Below, in pieces: positions 50,690 through 62,785 of a DNA stretch of 64,000 nt. The notes beneath the pieces were generated by a model. That model was given only the letters and a program-made list of their open reading frames with translations. It was not told the origin of the DNA and did not search any database. The stretch spans positions 3,286,001-3,350,000 of the forward strand of contig BSYQ01000002.1 in NCBI GenBank assembly GCA_030272585.1, in the 5' to 3' direction. The DNA is from Bryopsis sp. KO-2023 (taxonomy: Eukaryota; Chlorophyta; Ulvophyceae; Bryopsidales; Bryopsidaceae). The position numbers and the translations under genes were made by a program. The number at the start of each line of letters is the position of its first letter. Within the stretch, counting starts at the first letter, position 1.

Positions 50690-51280
50690 AGTTAGTAAAA
50701 TGCTCTTTACACTTTCAAAAACACAACGAGAAAAAAGAATCTTGATTGTTAAAGATTTTCTGTCAAATATTGTAGGTGATGCTTGTGAAGTGATCCTTAA
50801 AGATAAAAGCGATAGACCAAGCGATACCTGCCTACAATGACTTGAGACACCTCCGAGGTGCTCCCCTACCTCTTGGTGGGTCCCAAGTTTTTAGCAAGAC
50901 TGAGGGAGTTTGATTATTCCTACGATCTTGGGGATCACGAGTCCTTCAATAACCTTGCCTACATGATACACACTATGTTTGGGACCATGTTCGAACTATA
51001 ATTAGTAAGGAGCAACAGCCGTCCCAAGAGTCTATTTGTTATCGATTCCATAAGAGGATATGGGAACGAGTGCTCGCATAATGGGATTGATGATGCCACC
51101 CAAAAGATCCGGCTCATTCCCAGCTTCACGGCCGAACTTGCGGCTTTGCCCACAATGTGCGAAAGGAGGCATTGGGAAGCAAAAAAAGCTAGGAAAGCTC
51201 AAGAACCTAGTGGCCACGTGGAGCGGAGTTTACTTGAAAATGCTGGGACTCGAGCCGACTCAGAAAACCAGGAATCATGA
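50690..51280 (+). pseudogene. Unrecognised coding repeat, copy 1
   Basis: Consecutive plus-strand frames have clear protein-like composition. Near 50740-50830 there is Val-Gly-Asp-Ala-Cys-Glu-Val-Ile-Leu-Lys-Asp. From about 50838, a segment with Glu-Val-Leu-Pro-Tyr-Leu-Leu and Leu-Arg-Glu-Phe-Asp-Tyr follows. 51008-51280 is a 90-codon open stretch with Leu-Phe-Val-Ile-Asp-Ser-Ile-Arg-Gly-Tyr-Gly-Asn-Glu. Part of it matches 56090-56480. I recognise no domain. It is an old, broken, repeated gene of unknown origin. Confidence 0.4.
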
Positions 51281-52490
51281 AGGATCATGAAGCCAACGGC
51301 AGCCAGCGAGCCTGCTGCATATTAGGGACAATTATAATCAGTTATGTTATTTTGTGGATTCATTGCATCATGTTGCTTGTATACATATATATATAGATCG
51401 TTCTATTCGACCTAAAAATTCTTGCAATTTTATGATAGTCGATGGACAAAAGCCGATCTACGCTCGATTCAATTTTATTTTATTTTGCCATCTTGAAGAG
51501 TGTTCTCGTTGCAAAGGGCCAATCATAGGAGCTCCATGCTACGATGGTTCAAGGTGTCGAACACATCCTTGGCTGATTTTGGTACATCATGTTACCAAAG
51601 TTGATTGCCTTAGGTTGAAGCATGTGAATATGTCAAGGTCTATATGAGTTGCTTGGGCACAAAAATAATGGGTTGGGTGTAGAAGAGTCCAAAGTAGGTC
51701 CCGAAGTTAAGAAAAAAAAAGACTCATGAAATAATAATAAAAAAGAACTGGAAAGATGGATTAGTATCTGAAGGTTTCGTAGGACGATAACGTACAATGT
51801 TGGATCGTTGGTGCTCTACATGGTGGCTAGAACATATTTTGTACACGAACCATTCCGCAAGTTAGATTTCAAAAATAAAGATTGGTATAGCACAAAAGCA
51901 TTCGCATCAACATTAACTCATACACTACTATTCGCTTGTTGATTATGCACAAAGACATCTTCAAAATGCAAGTGGCGACAAACACGACATCCACGCATGT
52001 ACTTCATTCTATGGCAAAAGGAGTGACCTTGGGATAAAGGTTTCAAAATGCAAGATGCACATAGATAACGGAATTGAGAAAAATGCGAGGGTTTGAATAA
52101 TACGTCCTCTCTCCGCATTTTGGTTGGCGGGCTCATTGGTGGATAGGTTCAACGTAAACGACGTTGACGAACGTTTGCGGTCTTTGTTTTTTTTTCGATG
52201 TCCCGGCGTGAGATATTTACGCCCTCAAAAATCTATGTGATTTATCCTAGTAGAAAAACGGAAGACCTAGTAGAAAAACGGAAGACCTGGATAGGGCTTG
52301 AAATATTTCAAGTTCTAGGTTACCTTATCTTTTGAAGGGCCGATGAAAAGAGAGAGAAATCTGAAAAAGGTTTGCTTCGTATCTTGCCAACTAGATTGTA
52401 AGGACACGGGGTGTTATAAAGACAATGGAACTTTACAAAGAACACCGAGTCCACCACCACACCACTCTTGTAGTGCGGACCGGTCAAAGA
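51281..52490. other. Decayed DNA, no certain gene
   Basis: A minus-strand frame at 51918-52136 is Cys/His-rich (two C-x2-C pairs and Cys-His words) but short and unassigned. A 21-bp tandem duplication (CTAGTAGAAAAACGGAAGAC) lies at about 52246-52288. Confidence 0.4.
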
Positions 52491-52700
52491 CAGTTACGGT
52501 TGCTGCGGAGGTTCGAATCCTCGCCGGAACCACTTCTCACACATTCACACATTGTCACACAATTGTCCCACTATGATCGGTCAGTCACCCAACTAACCGT
52601 CACCAACCGCCACTCAGCCGAGCGGTTAGGATAGAAAAAGTATGACTCGCGATCCGGAGATCACGAGTTCGATTCCCACTTAACCCACACTTCCACTTCC
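52465..52700 (+). repeat. Two tRNA-like heads in tandem (SINE-like)
   Basis: The first has a perfect B box GGTTCGAATCC (52510-52520) preceded by an A-box-like GTAGTGCGGACCGG. The second has a GCCGAGCGGTTAGG A-box-like word (about 52617-52630) and AGTTCGATTCC (52666-52676), plus a ten-base hairpin ACTCGCGATC/GATCACGAGT. Acceptor ends do not pair, so these are not functional tRNAs. They look like heads of tRNA-derived SINEs. Confidence 0.5.
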
Positions 52701-52941
52701 ACTAAGAAAACTGTCACATAGATTGCATCACATGGATGAGTTACAAAGGATCATTAAGGATTCTGCATCCAAGAATTCGGCCGATTGAGAACGTTGACTT
52801 TCGGAGGGACTTACTACCGTACTTGAGTGAAAGTCGACGGAAAAAATATATGGATTGATGGGCTACCGAAACCCATAAGGGATGTGTTTCTCGGAAATAA
52901 GCATCTTTAACGACACGCATATTCTTTTTACAAAGATAACG

Positions 52942-53058
52942 TGTATTTTTTGTGGAAAGAGAAAATACTTTGTTAACAGGTGTCCGAATTTGGCAGATGT
53001 AATGACCTTGCCAGAAGTCAAGAATATATATATGTCGGACAGGGAGGAAGAGGACTAA
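52942..53058 (+). pseudogene. Relic of a gag C-terminus (zinc-knuckle region)
   Basis: The short frame reads Cys-Ile-Phe-Cys-Gly-Lys and, after the knuckle spacing, Arg-Cys-Pro-Asn-Leu. It then has Leu-Pro-Glu-Val-Lys-Asn before an acidic end and stop. This parallels the gag end of the 9-19 kb element (Cys-Tyr-Leu-Cys-Gly-Lys ... Gln-Cys-Pro-Arg-Leu ... Leu-Pro-Asp-Val-Lys-Lys). It is an old fragment with no pol beside it. Confidence 0.65.
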
Positions 53059-56000
53059 TGGAAAGAAACTTATGCAAACCCCGATTACGGGTAAGGACCG
53101 GCTGGAATTTCGTTTGCTGGTGAGAAATGTGGTGCTTATGGTTCTATTGGTTTAATCAAAATTGCAATAGTTTTGTGTCTCCTAGGCTAAATTGATCATA
53201 GGAACTCTTATGCAACTGCTTCCCCTCCTGAATCTATCTTTCTCAAGCATCTATCCCTTTCGCCAACACTGTAGGTACCCGTTTGTTAATAAAGTTAGAA
53301 TTAGTAAAGAATTACAAAGGGGTTTTCTAATATCGGCTTTGGTTATCCACGAAGCCAAAGACAAAACGGTTTGATTTTCCCGAAAAGGAGTGAAATTTAC
53401 CACCATCGGTACTGATATTTTATATCGACATTCTTTTCCCCTCCGCTCCATATAATTTAGCATACTTGAGAAGTATGAAGAACGCCAAAGAAGTTGCGTG
53501 TATTTTGGATGCCCTTTTCCAAAAGCTTGCGCGATTCCGGAAATAGTTTTATACCATAAGGAGGGGATAACTTTTTGCGGTGGCGGCTGTTAGCCTTGTG
53601 GAACCCCCCCATAACACTCCGAAGAAGCTTGAAAGCTAGAGCTCATACCTAGAAAAGACTTCACCAGCAAAGTCGAACACAGGTTCCCCACGCCTCCACA
53701 TTTTTTATCGAAGTTAGAAAGACTCCTTTTGTTTTTTCTTAATTGCTGCTCAATACATAAATGTATCATACTACGACCCGCCACAGTCCATCATCGCAAC
53801 GATATGAAAAGGGAACGCCATTTATCGAGTCAAACCAACACATCGATAAAATCCTCCATGAATACAATACGTTGTCCGTTTTCTTCGCTTTATATGCTCT
53901 TTTCCGGTTGAAGCTTTGACCGTCTTGAATGCAGACAACTTCGTTTTTTTCAATTTGGGATCTTTTCAGTTAAGGGCGCAGATTGCTGGAACGAGGAAGG
54001 GGACACCTTTTAGAAGGTTAAGAAACATAAAAGATTTCTAGAAAAACGAGTATACAATTCTGTTCTTAAGAAGGCTTCTTTCGCGTGGCTGATTTTGGTC
54101 GGCTTCCATCAAGAAATGTAAGACTCAAGGCTACAATGCTTTTAAAAGGGGAAACCACCACTGAAAATAAGGTGGATATTAACGGTGGGTGGATACTATT
54201 GTTGAGAATTTACGGAATTTAAAATTCGGTTTGCAAAGTGGGGTGATATGTAATAAAATTTCTATGTATTTTCCAGATATTAAAGGTTGATTTAGACGAG
54301 TATGCAGCGTCGTCTTTCAAGCTCAGTAAATGACAGATTGCTATTTTGCAATCGGAAAGATTGGTAACACCATTGAGAGTGGGGGGCTGGTCTCGGACGT
54401 ACTTGGATAATGCACACGCTACATCAATTGCAGCCAAAAGGAAGTAACCTTTATTTGTGAATATTTTTGCCTTATGCTAGAAACATACAAAAGATTATGC
54501 GATGGCGTCGTAAGATAGATGAGCAAGTATCTTTCTAGACACCAAAGGAAGGAGATTATCAGAAAGAGATTTTCATTTTTCGATGATTTTGATGCATTCA
54601 AAGTTTCTCGTAGACATTTTAAAGCTAAGGAAAAAAGGTGAAGGAAAAGGCATTTTGACTATGAGACCATCGTGATCAAAGGTATTGTGGATTCAATCAT
54701 ATTTGATCCACATTTCGAAGGAGGACAAGCTCTTGCTTGGGAAGGAAATGGGAAAATTGTGTGTGCAACCCTTTCAAATGATGTTATACGCTCTGTCCAC
54801 GTTTGGAAGGCCCCTTATGGAGTCGATCGATCATTTTCGGAAGTAAAGGTTTTGTATTGTGCGTGGTAATTTCTTGCAATAAATAAGAAAGAATAGATAA
54901 ACTGATTGAGAGCTTGCATATTTGGCTTCTAGAGCGAATCCTTTATCGCAATCCGAAAGGAACATCGGTTTAGAAATAGAGTCTTTTCCGAGCTGCAAAA
55001 AGGTACTATAGTTGAACAAATGCAATCGACGTAATTGAGGCATTGTAAAGCCACACCTAAGTTTAAGGAGACCCTATCCGTTCATAAATAAATATATACA
55101 TGTATATATTGTTCAACCGAAGCATAGTATGGATCCTTTAGATGCCACTAAGTAAATGCAACGCGAAGTTGAACTAGACTCTAGCGTAGGAAGCAACTCT
55201 AATATAAACTGCAGTTAATACCTAATTTATATTATAATACGAAAAAAATATATATTTGATAGGAGCAAAAAATACAAAGCTGTGTTGGTAGTAGGGAATC
55301 CCCGCATGTGAACCTTCCCAGTGATCCACTTCCCCCTCTCCTCCGCTCGAATTAGAGAGCGATTGACAATACTTAAATTGTTGAGAGTTGAGAGTTAACG
55401 GTTATCAACAAGTCTTGTGACTTCGACGTTTATAACACTTTTTGCATTTCTGCAAAGGGCATTTGGAAAAGAGTTGGAGCATAAGGATGAACTCATCTAT
55501 TAGATCCATTAGATCTGACGATGCGCATGCACTCCCGTTCTTTTTCGTTCGATAAGTATGACCATGGTTAAAATTACAGGTAAGCAGGAATCAAGCAATA
55601 TCAACCCTATTGCTATTGATATAGCAACCCTATATTACAACCCCATCCATCCATGAAGTTGAAGAGATGTTCCGGAATACGGTCAGCATGCATGACTACT
55701 TTGAGTTGCGTCAAGTTTTTGCCTCCACAATTATATGGCGTAGGGTCTAGTGGTCGTGGACCCCTCTTTGCAAGTGATTCTGGTTTTGGTACACATGATG
55801 GTTGTGGACCCCCCCTGCAAGTGGTTATATTTCTATCCCTGGCGGGAAGGGCACCAGAATCGGCACACCGCTTGGTTTTTTCCGTCGAAACTCATAGACA
55901 ACTAACATAGACAACTAACGAAAGAGGTCTAGGCAAGCTTGGAGAGGAGTTTGGGGGGAGGTCGCAGCCTAGGGAGGCCGGCAGAAGTTTTTCCAAGAGT

Positions 56001-56089
56001 TATGCTTTTTTTCACATTGTATCTAGCGTGATAATAGGTAAGCTTCCAAGGTTAATCAAAAGTTGTTCAAGTGCCCCGATGACATTCGA
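53059..56089. other. Decayed DNA, no recognisable gene
   Basis: A minus-strand frame at 54219-54437 has protein-like composition without a domain. A GGTCGTGGACCCC/GGTTGTGGACCCC pair near 55750-55820 is a diverged tandem duplication. Confidence 0.4.
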
Positions 56090-56480
56090 CATCAACCCTA
56101 CAAAGGCATTAAGTGACTTTGTGCATTATGGAAATCACAACGCGAAGAAAAAATGACGTTCGTTAAAGCGTTTTTTTAAATGTTGTAGCCGATGCTTATA
56201 ATATGGTCTTTAAAGATAACTTCCAATATGACAAGAGCCACCTTCGATGTGCTTTTCGGCTTCTTGTTCACCATCATCCCTAGGCCAAATGAGTTCGCCA
56301 CCACTTACGTTAAGTTCAAAAGGCTCCAAGACATTCCCAAGCTTAAAGATTAGGCGTACGTAATGTCCGAGAAAGGATGTCACGCATATAAAGGAAATGA
56401 TAGGACCAGTGCTTGTGTTGATTTTGCTTCCTTTGTAGTGGAACATAGACCAAGTTACGATGGCTGAAATAAATAGCATA
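56090..56480 (+). pseudogene. Unrecognised coding repeat, copy 2
   Basis: Aligns with 50690-50900: shared words are CACAACG-CGA-GAA, GTTAAAG, TGTAG-GATGCTT and the segment around CACCT-CGA-GTGCT. The frame from about 56236 gives Thr-Phe-Asp-Val-Leu-Phe-Gly-Phe-Leu, comparable to Thr-Ser-Glu-Val-Leu-Pro-Tyr-Leu-Leu in copy 1. It is broken and of unknown function. Confidence 0.4.
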
Positions 56481-56595
56481 TAATGAGTTGGACGTCCAAT
56501 GTGCAGTGTTATACTGGTATTGTGCGTGAGTTAAAACCCATCTTCTTGCCTATTAGCCGACAGTTCTTTGGATGTTAGCTGAGACAATACCTTTA

Positions 56596-57125
56596 GGGCG
56601 GGAAAAGGATGGAGAGGAGATGCAAACCCGATTGGTACCAGGCCTGTAGACCCCAGACCTGCTCACATGAATCGCTGGCCCATGGACTTCGATGGGCATC
56701 AGTGCCAAGAAGATCCGTACGAGTACCCGGTGAGAAGAGGAAAGACCATGATTCGTGTCATGTCAGATCGGAGCAGGGAGCAGCACAGAGCTGCATTCAG
56801 GGAACGGACTCAGATCACCACCGAATACGCCTATTTTCCCGACTACCAGGTTCAGTTCCCCATAACCTTTGCTCGCAATTCCGATCTGCTTCAGTTCCTG
56901 CAGAATATGTACCTGGAAAACCCTTTCAGCCTGCACAGAATCCGAGAAGCCTTATATCTTCACAGCATCCGTATGAATGAGAGGCATGTCTGGCGTGATC
57001 TTCCCACTGGACCCACAGGTTTTGCGAATGTTGCAGAAGACCGGAGTGTCTTGTATCGGGTCAGATCTGTTGGTCCAGGTGGTACGCTCCATGAGGAGCA
57101 GGAGCCTCCCCCCGGCCAATGGTGA
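56596..57125 (+). CDS. Unrecognised GC-richer frame, perhaps a terminal exon
   Basis: A frame open from 56596 to a stop ending at 57125. The first Met is at 56667, but the frame is open upstream and is preceded by TACCTTTAG, a good 3' splice site. The encoded segment (152 residues from Met) is hydrophilic, rich in Arg, Pro and aromatic residues, with Tyr-Glu-Tyr-Pro-Val-Arg-Arg and a Phe/Leu-rich middle helix. It ends Pro-Pro-Pro-Gly-Gln-Trp. Base composition is clearly richer in G+C than the surrounding DNA. I do not recognise it. It may be the last exon of a host gene, or foreign DNA. A repeat arm starts 110 bp downstream. Confidence 0.45.
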
Positions 57126-58099
57126 ACCCCAAACTTGATTTGATCTTATCTGGCCCAAGTTGGAGTCGGAATTATGCCAATGGAAAAAGTAATCAAACGG
57201 AGCAATAAACAATAAAGAGCGCAGAACAAGGACAAGGAGGCCTATCCCAAGATGAGCCACCCAGGAAAATACTATGGATCGCTTAGCTCCACCAATTTTT
57301 GGTGAAGAAGAAAATATACGAACATTTAGATAACATAAACAAAGGGTTTTTTTTTTCTTTTTTAACCTCTTATCGAAAGACGCCCACCACTTCCGAGCAA
57401 AGCAAGACGACAAATAAGAAACCGTTATAAATGCACTCGAGCTGAAAGTTAGAACATCAAACGGAAGCAGATGGAAGAATCGATTCATTAAGAAAAACGA
57501 GATACAATAAAAGCTCTCCTAAAAGGTGCCGCTGTTGAATCTGAAGAGCTCCACGAGTTAACATTAATTATTTTTTCCGATCGACGAATTCATAGACATT
57601 CACACGTTTTCGATAGATACGATGCGATGGTCGGTTAAGTGAGTTGTGAAAAGTTACGAAAACGATGTTTTTCCAAGCAATAATTATATCAAAAAGAGAA
57701 ATGGCTGGAGTCACGAGGCGCATCAGCCTATAAATATCATAGGCTATGATATACGGTCATTGGTACTGATTCGGTCGAAAGCATTTCCCCTTCACCTCGA
57801 TCAAGGGACCCAAAGGATTTAATTGTAAGAAACGAAATGAAACTAAACGTTTGATAGTGAAACATGATTGAGGTCGACATTAGAAAATCCCCAAAAAACA
57901 CGGCAAGAAGATGATGTATATGGCTTTTTTAAAGTAGGGAAAGGAAAGATCTATTCCTTCCAAATGATATTCAAGTGCTTTCAGATACATGTATTCCCCA
58001 TGAAGTCGAGATAAGAGAGTCCTTAACACGATGTTGAAATTGCTCAGACTTTATGGTGACTAAAGATGTACAACGACGGCTTTGAGCTAGTGCGAACAT

Positions 58100-59006
58100 G
58101 TCACTCATGCCAGATACATGCTCTCTTGAGGACTTTTGTAAACTACGGAGCAATACCGGTGTTGCAATAATGGGACATGGTGCAAGCAAATTTTACCAAC
58201 CGACTCACCCAGCCGAATAGGCAACTCAAAACTTATTATAATCGTGGACGAGTTCTCAAGCTTTGTGGTAGCCGCCGCTACTCCTGACTTGACGACAAGC
58301 ATTATAGCCATGTTCTTTCTCAAAGACGTCATCCTGAAATATGGCATTCCGAGAGTTGTTTACTCTGATAATGGCACTTTCACGGGCACTCTACATAATT
58401 GTTGCGAGTGGGAGGGCCTACAAGACAATGCTCCGCGTCGAAAAACTCAATGCCACACCCAGCCCACGGGAGGAACGAAGATACATAATTCTAGTCGAGG
58501 TGCCATAAAATCGCGGATGCTTACAACCGGGTGGTGACCTGCGTGGGAAACGATGCCTCTCTTAGGGGCATGTTGCCTTTCGGGCCCATCAACAAAAGCT
58601 AGGTTTCCACCTATTCCCCACAAGCTTCCAGGAAAGTCGAAGGGATGCGTTGCATATTGTTAGACTACCCTTGTTAAACGGGTTGCGTGCGAGAGAGACT
58701 TGTGGGATGAGTATGTAGAAGAGCTTTCTATTCAACAACATCTATGCCAGCCGGGGGTCCATCGGGATCACTTCAATAAGGAGGTTATGCTAAGTGGGTT
58801 GTACATAAAAAGAAAACCAAGTTTGTTGTGGGTGCGAGAGTGTTGGCAAAGATGAAACGCAGGCCCGGGGAACTTGAGCTCAAGTGGGATGGACCGTACA
58901 AAGTTACTTGGGTTGGAAACAAAGGAGCCCTGTGGGTGAATGAGGAGTTCGTGAACTCCAATCGGATATATTATGGAGAAAGGAAGATACAAAGAGAACA
59001 GATCTA
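58100..59006 (+). pseudogene. Decayed Ty3/Gypsy integrase fragment
   Basis: The central frame (58244-58537) contains Phe-Val-Val-Ala, then Ile-Ile-Ala-Met-Phe-Phe and Gly-Ile-Pro-Arg-Val-Val-Tyr-Ser-Asp-Asn-Gly, the second catalytic Asp region of the integrase core. Further on (about 58820-59006) an integrase C-terminal segment has Val-Gly-Ala-Arg-Val and Trp-Asp-Gly-Pro-Tyr-Lys-Val. It is old and broken, with several breaks. It is the same element family as the RT fragment at 5407-6363. Confidence 0.78.
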
Positions 59007-60339
59007 AAGGAAAAGAAGGCACGGGCGAGCTAAACCAAGGGGTCTATACTAGAGAGGATTTTTTCTTTGAACAACTATGTAGATAATGTTACCATAAAAC
59101 GATACTATATAATTTTATGTACGGAATTAAAATATTTGTTGAGGACATTAATTTGGGGCACCTATCGAATACACAAACCTTTTCTAAGAAAAAAACAAGT
59201 ATATAAGATTAATGATCTGTTTGTGCACATCTAGCTTATAGAATGCATCAAATGACAAATTAGGGGATAGCTTCTTCCTACAACACGATGCACTGACAAC
59301 CGCTTGAGTAGCTTGTATCTTTGTAAGCACGATCTCTAATTGATATTCATCAAACACGCACCTTGTGGTCGTCCTAACGAACCATTGAATTATTCAATTC
59401 ACACGTTTTAAGGCTTTAGAAGTATCTACTCTTGAACGGGATGTTTTCTAGGTTTCTTAAAGTACCGTGGGAGTCGTAAGCAAGCCCAAAGTTGTGAAGT
59501 TCGATGGGTGGTCGACACCTTTTGGATGACACTAAGGACGGATTGTGGAGTTTCATTAGCATACAGTTTTTTCTTAGGGGGACGTGACTTACAGGGACTT
59601 ATATTAATTAGAAAAGATAATAATAATTATATGTCCGCATAATTGATAGAGATCCGTAACCTTATGGGAGTATGCATCACTAACAGAGGCGATGAAGTTC
59701 GATAATAAAAATGCGCAAACATAAGTTATCAATATTGGTATTCTTTCACAACCACAACTTCCACTTGAGCTCATGTGTGTATAGCGATAACGACAAAACC
59801 ATCGGCATGGGTATTGGAAGGTGAGCAAACTCAATAATTACTTGTCATACTTAATTTGGGACATACATCATGCGTTGGAGCATAAAGATGCTAAGTGATG
59901 TTCAGTACACCCACCCGGAGCGCACCTCATGCATTGCTTCGTAGTTCAAAGGAAGGATTTCTCAAACATCTCGTAAGATCCACTATTAGACAAATGATGT
60001 TTTCGCGTTTGTATGCACATATTACGACGTCAATTCATATTCATCAAACGAGAGTTGATTGGAGGAAGAATTTATATGGGCTTTCTAGGTCAAACACGAT
60101 CCATATGCGCTCGTTCCTAACGATGAGTGGTTTGGAACAAAGCTCGTGTAGGTCGAGGAAGTCCAAGTCATGAAATTGAGATACAAGAAAACCGGGATGA
60201 TCCCGTGAGACACTGTGTTAACCGAATATCTTGGTTTTTTTACATCGGATTTTACTCGTTAGAGCATCTCATCACGATGGACTTGTCCCAGACACCCATT
60301 ATCCAACCCAATCGAAAAAGAAAAAAAAAAGTCCTCCAG
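59007..60339. other. Non-coding DNA within the right repeat arm
   Basis: 59560-59950 is the dispersed repeat shared with 4060-4450. No gene was recognised. Confidence 0.45.
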
Positions 60340-60595
60340 GGAAAATAGAAAGGCCCACTGTCTTGACATCATCTTGATCATCATCAAATCGATTCGCCTT
60401 CATGCGAAAGAGTCGCACCCCGTGTTGTCAGGACCACCATAAAAAGTCGCGCTGCGCCAAACTCTGGTTTCGTCGATATTCCTCATCCCCTGTAGCCCAT
60501 AGGAGAGCAAGCTCCAGGCTCCAATAAGGATGGTCGTCAGAGCAATACCGTCGTCTGCGAGGACGCCCGTTCGTGCAGACAGAGGTGAAACGACA

Positions 60596-61963
60596 CTACA
60601 GCCATAATCGTCCTTGAGCTGCCCAGTAAGTCCTTAATCCCAGCAAGAACCCTTCCAAATCTGGGAGATGCTTCAGAAGAGCTATCCACTGTCGAGTAGA
60701 AAAATTCAAGGCTCCCTCTTCTTCAGTAGGAATGTTGGCAGTGATATGATTGGCCATCCTCAACTCATGTAAATTTGCACATTCCAGGAGCAAATGTGGG
60801 CCAGATTCCATAGGTGCTCCACAGTCACACCTCGATCCAGTGTGGGGTTGTTGATGTCGAAGGAATTTCCGACATGGGAAGTGTCCAGAGATGAACTGAT
60901 AGATCAGGGATGTCGATAGCCGAGATGACGTAGGAATGGCCATGGGTTTCTTTTGAAATTTGTATGCTTCACTGAATTCCTTCGCTCCATTCGGTTGTGG
61001 AAATTGTTTGATAGCTACCTCTCCTTCTTGAGTTATGAATTTCTGCATCCATTTGTTAAGTAGGCGTCGTGACCACGGGGGAGCCGGGAATAGCGGAGAG
61101 AACATGGAGATAGATGCCTCCATCGCCGTGCTTAATCGTGTGTGACATCCAAGATCAGGTGAGTCTCGCATCCAAAAATGTACCTTTCCATGTTGCCAGC
61201 CTTGAATCCAGTTCTGTATTGAAAGAATTCTTTGCGTCTTAATGCCCCTGGAAGCCAAATGATGAAAAACCCCTCCTGGGATCATCAGGTGTAGATCACT
61301 GTCAGTTTGATTCAATGTGAGAGTGTCCGTTAAAGCACAAACAATAGCATTGAGATATAAGTCATTTGTCTCAAACACTCCAGCGAAAGTTCGATATCCC
61401 TCCAGAATGGTATTTTCCCTTTGAATTCGCCAGGTACATCCGCCTTTGAGTTTATTTGCCAATCCTTCAACCCAGATTGTCGTATCTGTAGGCCTCCATG
61501 TAACTTCCTCATTTCCAGATTCCGCCTCATGTGATTGATGATCATGAAATTCCGCCAATTCCCGCAAAGAACAGTGTGGTGTGGTCTCAGAAAAATCCTT
61601 TTCCTTGATTAATGTCAGTGATGCAAATGTGTTAGTGTTGTCAGGATCCATCCATTCGCCAAAATCAAGCAGCAGCCTGTGAAAATGTTTCCCCAGCCAA
61701 TGAGTTGATAAGTTGTGAGTGCGTTGGGCGCAGCTGGAGGCCAATGGTGGCCATTGGAGCCACGACTGACTTCTTCCGTGTGACCATGCTGGAGTACCAG
61801 CTCTCCAACAAACCATACGCAAAGCTTGCGTTGGAGGTAGAACACCACTCATGGTATGTAGGTTGACCTTTGAAGTAGAATGTTTGACACCCAAAATCCA
61901 GCGCATCCCAGCATTTATCAATGGTTGAATTTGTCTCTCCATAACTGTTTTCGCCAACTCCAT
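60596..61963 (-). pseudogene. LINE ORF2 C-terminal part (RNase H and zinc motif)
   Basis: 455 codons. The first part is the post-RT connection region. Around residues 155-260 an RNase H-like segment (Thr-Ile-Trp-Val-Glu-Gly ... Leu-Asn-Ala-Ile-Val-Cys-Ala-Leu) is seen. Near residue 385 a C-x-C ... H-x4-C motif (Cys-Asp-Cys-Gly-Ala-Pro ... His-Leu-Leu-Leu-Glu-Cys) closes the protein, as in many LINEs of this type. It lies in the same frame as the RT part upstream, separated from it by one TAG codon (62089-62087) with open sequence between, so the full ORF2 is interrupted. Confidence 0.78.
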
Positions 61964-62086
61964 TCCCCAGATTTCTGCCCCAAAGTATAATTTGCTGCCA
62001 ATGATACTGTCAAATAACGTGTATAGTATTTGACATGGTGGTCCCCAACTGGGCCCTGCAAAACGTTTCAGAAATTGAAAGGAGGT

Positions 62087-62785
62087 CTAACACTTCGCCA
62101 TTGTAATTTTCAGGTGTGGGAGAAAATTAAGCTTCCTGTCCAAATGAAGTCCCAGCAGCCGAGTTTTAGTCACCAGTTGGATTGGTGTATTATCCATGAT
62201 AAGCATAGGATCTGGCGGATCCTTGTGCTTTTTCGAAAAAATGATGACCTGAGATTTGGGAGGGGAGAAGTTCATCCTGCATGTCCAAGCCCAGTGTGCC
62301 AGCGATGACAAGATTGCATTTGGGAGCTGACTATCCCCTCTTGTGTAAGGTGAGACCACCACAAAAATATCATCAGCAAAGGCTACCGGAAAAGCTCTTT
62401 GCATCCCTATGTCATTTTGAATAGTCCGTCTGCAACACCTGAGTGCTGAGTCCATGATGTATAGGAACAAGACGGGCGACAGTGGTGACCCCTGTGGAGT
62501 GCCCGAATTCACCATGAAAGTCTCCCCCAAAATATCCACCTTCCTGGAGGCAACAAAGGCAGTTATCCATAATGCCAAATACCGAGGACATCCAACCTGA
62601 TGAAGCCGCGATAGCAGAAAACTGGGCCAGACCGTATCGAAAGCACCGGTAAGATCCAGTGACATTCCCAATGATTATTTTTTCCGTTTCAATCCAGCAA
62701 TGACCTCATCCTTCACCTCCCATACCGCATCATTCAAGGCCCGATTTGGCCGGAACCCAAACTGCCCCTCATCCAAAACCCCGTT
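62087..62785 (-). pseudogene. LINE ORF2 reverse-transcriptase part
   Basis: Contains Leu-Asp-Leu-Thr-Gly-Ala-Phe-Asp-Thr-Val (first catalytic Asp), Gly-Thr-Pro-Gln-Gly-Ser-Pro-Leu-Ser-Pro, and Ala-Phe-Ala-Asp-Asp (catalytic pair), then the Leu-Gly-Leu-His-Leu-Asp thumb motif. One in-frame TAA (62677-62675) precedes the palm motif and one TAG (62089-62087) follows the domain, so this copy is inactive. The N-terminal endonuclease is absent through 5' truncation. Confidence 0.85.

Larger units (their letters stand above)
60340..62785 (-). mobile_element. 5'-truncated LINE (RT, RNase H, C-terminal zinc motif)
   Basis: The minus strand starts within the RT domain (Gln-Phe-Gly-Phe-Arg-Pro-Asn-Arg near 62770). 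It runs through RT, an RNase H-like segment and a C-terminal Cys/His motif to a stop at 60596, then a short 3' region. The 5' end is missing, as is usual for LINEs. The 3' border is approximate; an A/T-rich tract near 60305-60335 may mark it. It interrupts the right repeat arm. RNase H after RT points to a Tad/I-like group. Confidence 0.8.
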
